From: DATFDN01 sp049591635
Lineage (GTDB): Bacteria; Pseudomonadota; Alphaproteobacteria; Acetobacterales; Acetobacteraceae
Length of the DNA: 5,430 nt
Direction of reading: 5' to 3'
NCBI GenBank assembly: GCA_049591635.1
Contig: JBAWFF010000319.1
Span: 1 to 5,430 of the forward strand
Shown: piece after piece, positions 5,334 through 5,430 of the stretch
How the letters are laid out: the number at the start of each line of letters is the position of its first letter
Position numbering within the stretch: position 1 is the stretch's first letter
Notes under the pieces: model-generated
Told to the model about the DNA's origin: nothing
Databases searched by the model: none
Seen by the model: only the letters and a program-made list of their open reading frames with translations
Position numbers and translations under genes: made by a program

Positions 5334-5430
5334 AGGGCATCATCCTCGCCGGCGGGTCGGGAACACGACTGCATCCGGCGACGCTCGCCAGTTCCAAGCA
5401 GCTTCTGCCGGTCTATGACAAGCCGATGGT
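5330..5430 (+). CDS. rfbA: Glucose-1-phosphate thymidylyltransferase (RfbA/RmlA), N-terminal part
   Basis: The 33 visible residues start MKGIILAGGSGTRLHPATLA and continue SSKQLLPVYDKPM. This contains the nucleotidyltransferase signature GGSGTRL and the lysine-containing KQLLPVYDKPM, diagnostic of dTDP-glucose pyrophosphorylase. The enzyme joins glucose-1-phosphate and dTTP to form dTDP-glucose, the substrate of RfbB, and is the allosterically controlled first step of the rhamnose pathway. The family usually has about 290 residues, so roughly 90% lies beyond the right edge. The start overlaps the rfbB stop as ATGA, implying one transcript and coupled translation. Usual family text is RLYP; here it is RLHP, a common variant. 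Confidence 0.95.
   Translation, partial: MKGIILAGGSGTRLHPATLASSKQLLPVYDKPM

Noticed and set aside
1..5430. CRISPR arrays, tRNA or rRNA genes, insertion sequences, phage or defence genes
   Set aside because: No repeat-spacer pattern, RNA gene signature, transposase motif or terminal inverted repeats were seen. The window is accounted for by ordinary coding genes and short intergenic regions.

Overview
This is a GC-rich window in which every gene reads as ordinary chromosomal coding DNA. Flagellar rod and export genes, a MarR/EmrA pair and dTDP-rhamnose genes of this style fit an alphaproteobacterium, most likely a sphingomonad. That placement is inferred from protein style and gene layout, not from a marker gene.

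Left part (1-2453) is flagellar. Two transcription units diverge from a short control region (984-1070). The leftward unit is flgB-flgC-fliE, encoding proximal rod subunits and the rod/MS-ring adaptor, with fliE running off the left edge. The rightward unit is a small unrecognised protein, then fliO and fliP, two membrane components linked to the type III flagellar export gate. Stop and start codons overlap (flgC/fliE ATGA, fliO/fliP TGATG), as expected of translationally coupled operons. fliQ does not follow fliP. It may lie beyond fliE, as in some alphaproteobacterial clusters.

Middle part (2494-4073) runs leftward and converges on fliP across a 40-bp gap holding a hairpin. A MarR-family repressor gene overlaps an emrA-type periplasmic adaptor gene by one base (TGATG). 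No emrB-type permease gene follows, so the efflux operon looks incomplete here. A TATAAT box with a perfect 7-1-7 palindrome just upstream precedes marR, a good candidate for an autoregulatory operator.

Right part (4074-5430) begins with a divergent intergenic region of about 200 bp containing the marR promoter, three G5 tracts and a possible rightward promoter. It is followed by rfbB (dTDP-glucose 4,6-dehydratase) and the start of rfbA (glucose-1-phosphate thymidylyltransferase), overlapping by ATGA. Both act early in dTDP-L-rhamnose or a related dTDP-deoxysugar pathway, feeding surface polysaccharide or possibly flagellin glycosylation.

I found no undescribed multi-gene system. The most useful leads are the marR operator palindrome, the 19-bp-spaced direct repeat in the flagellar divergent promoter, the small conserved-looking protein ahead of fliO, and the emrA without emrB.
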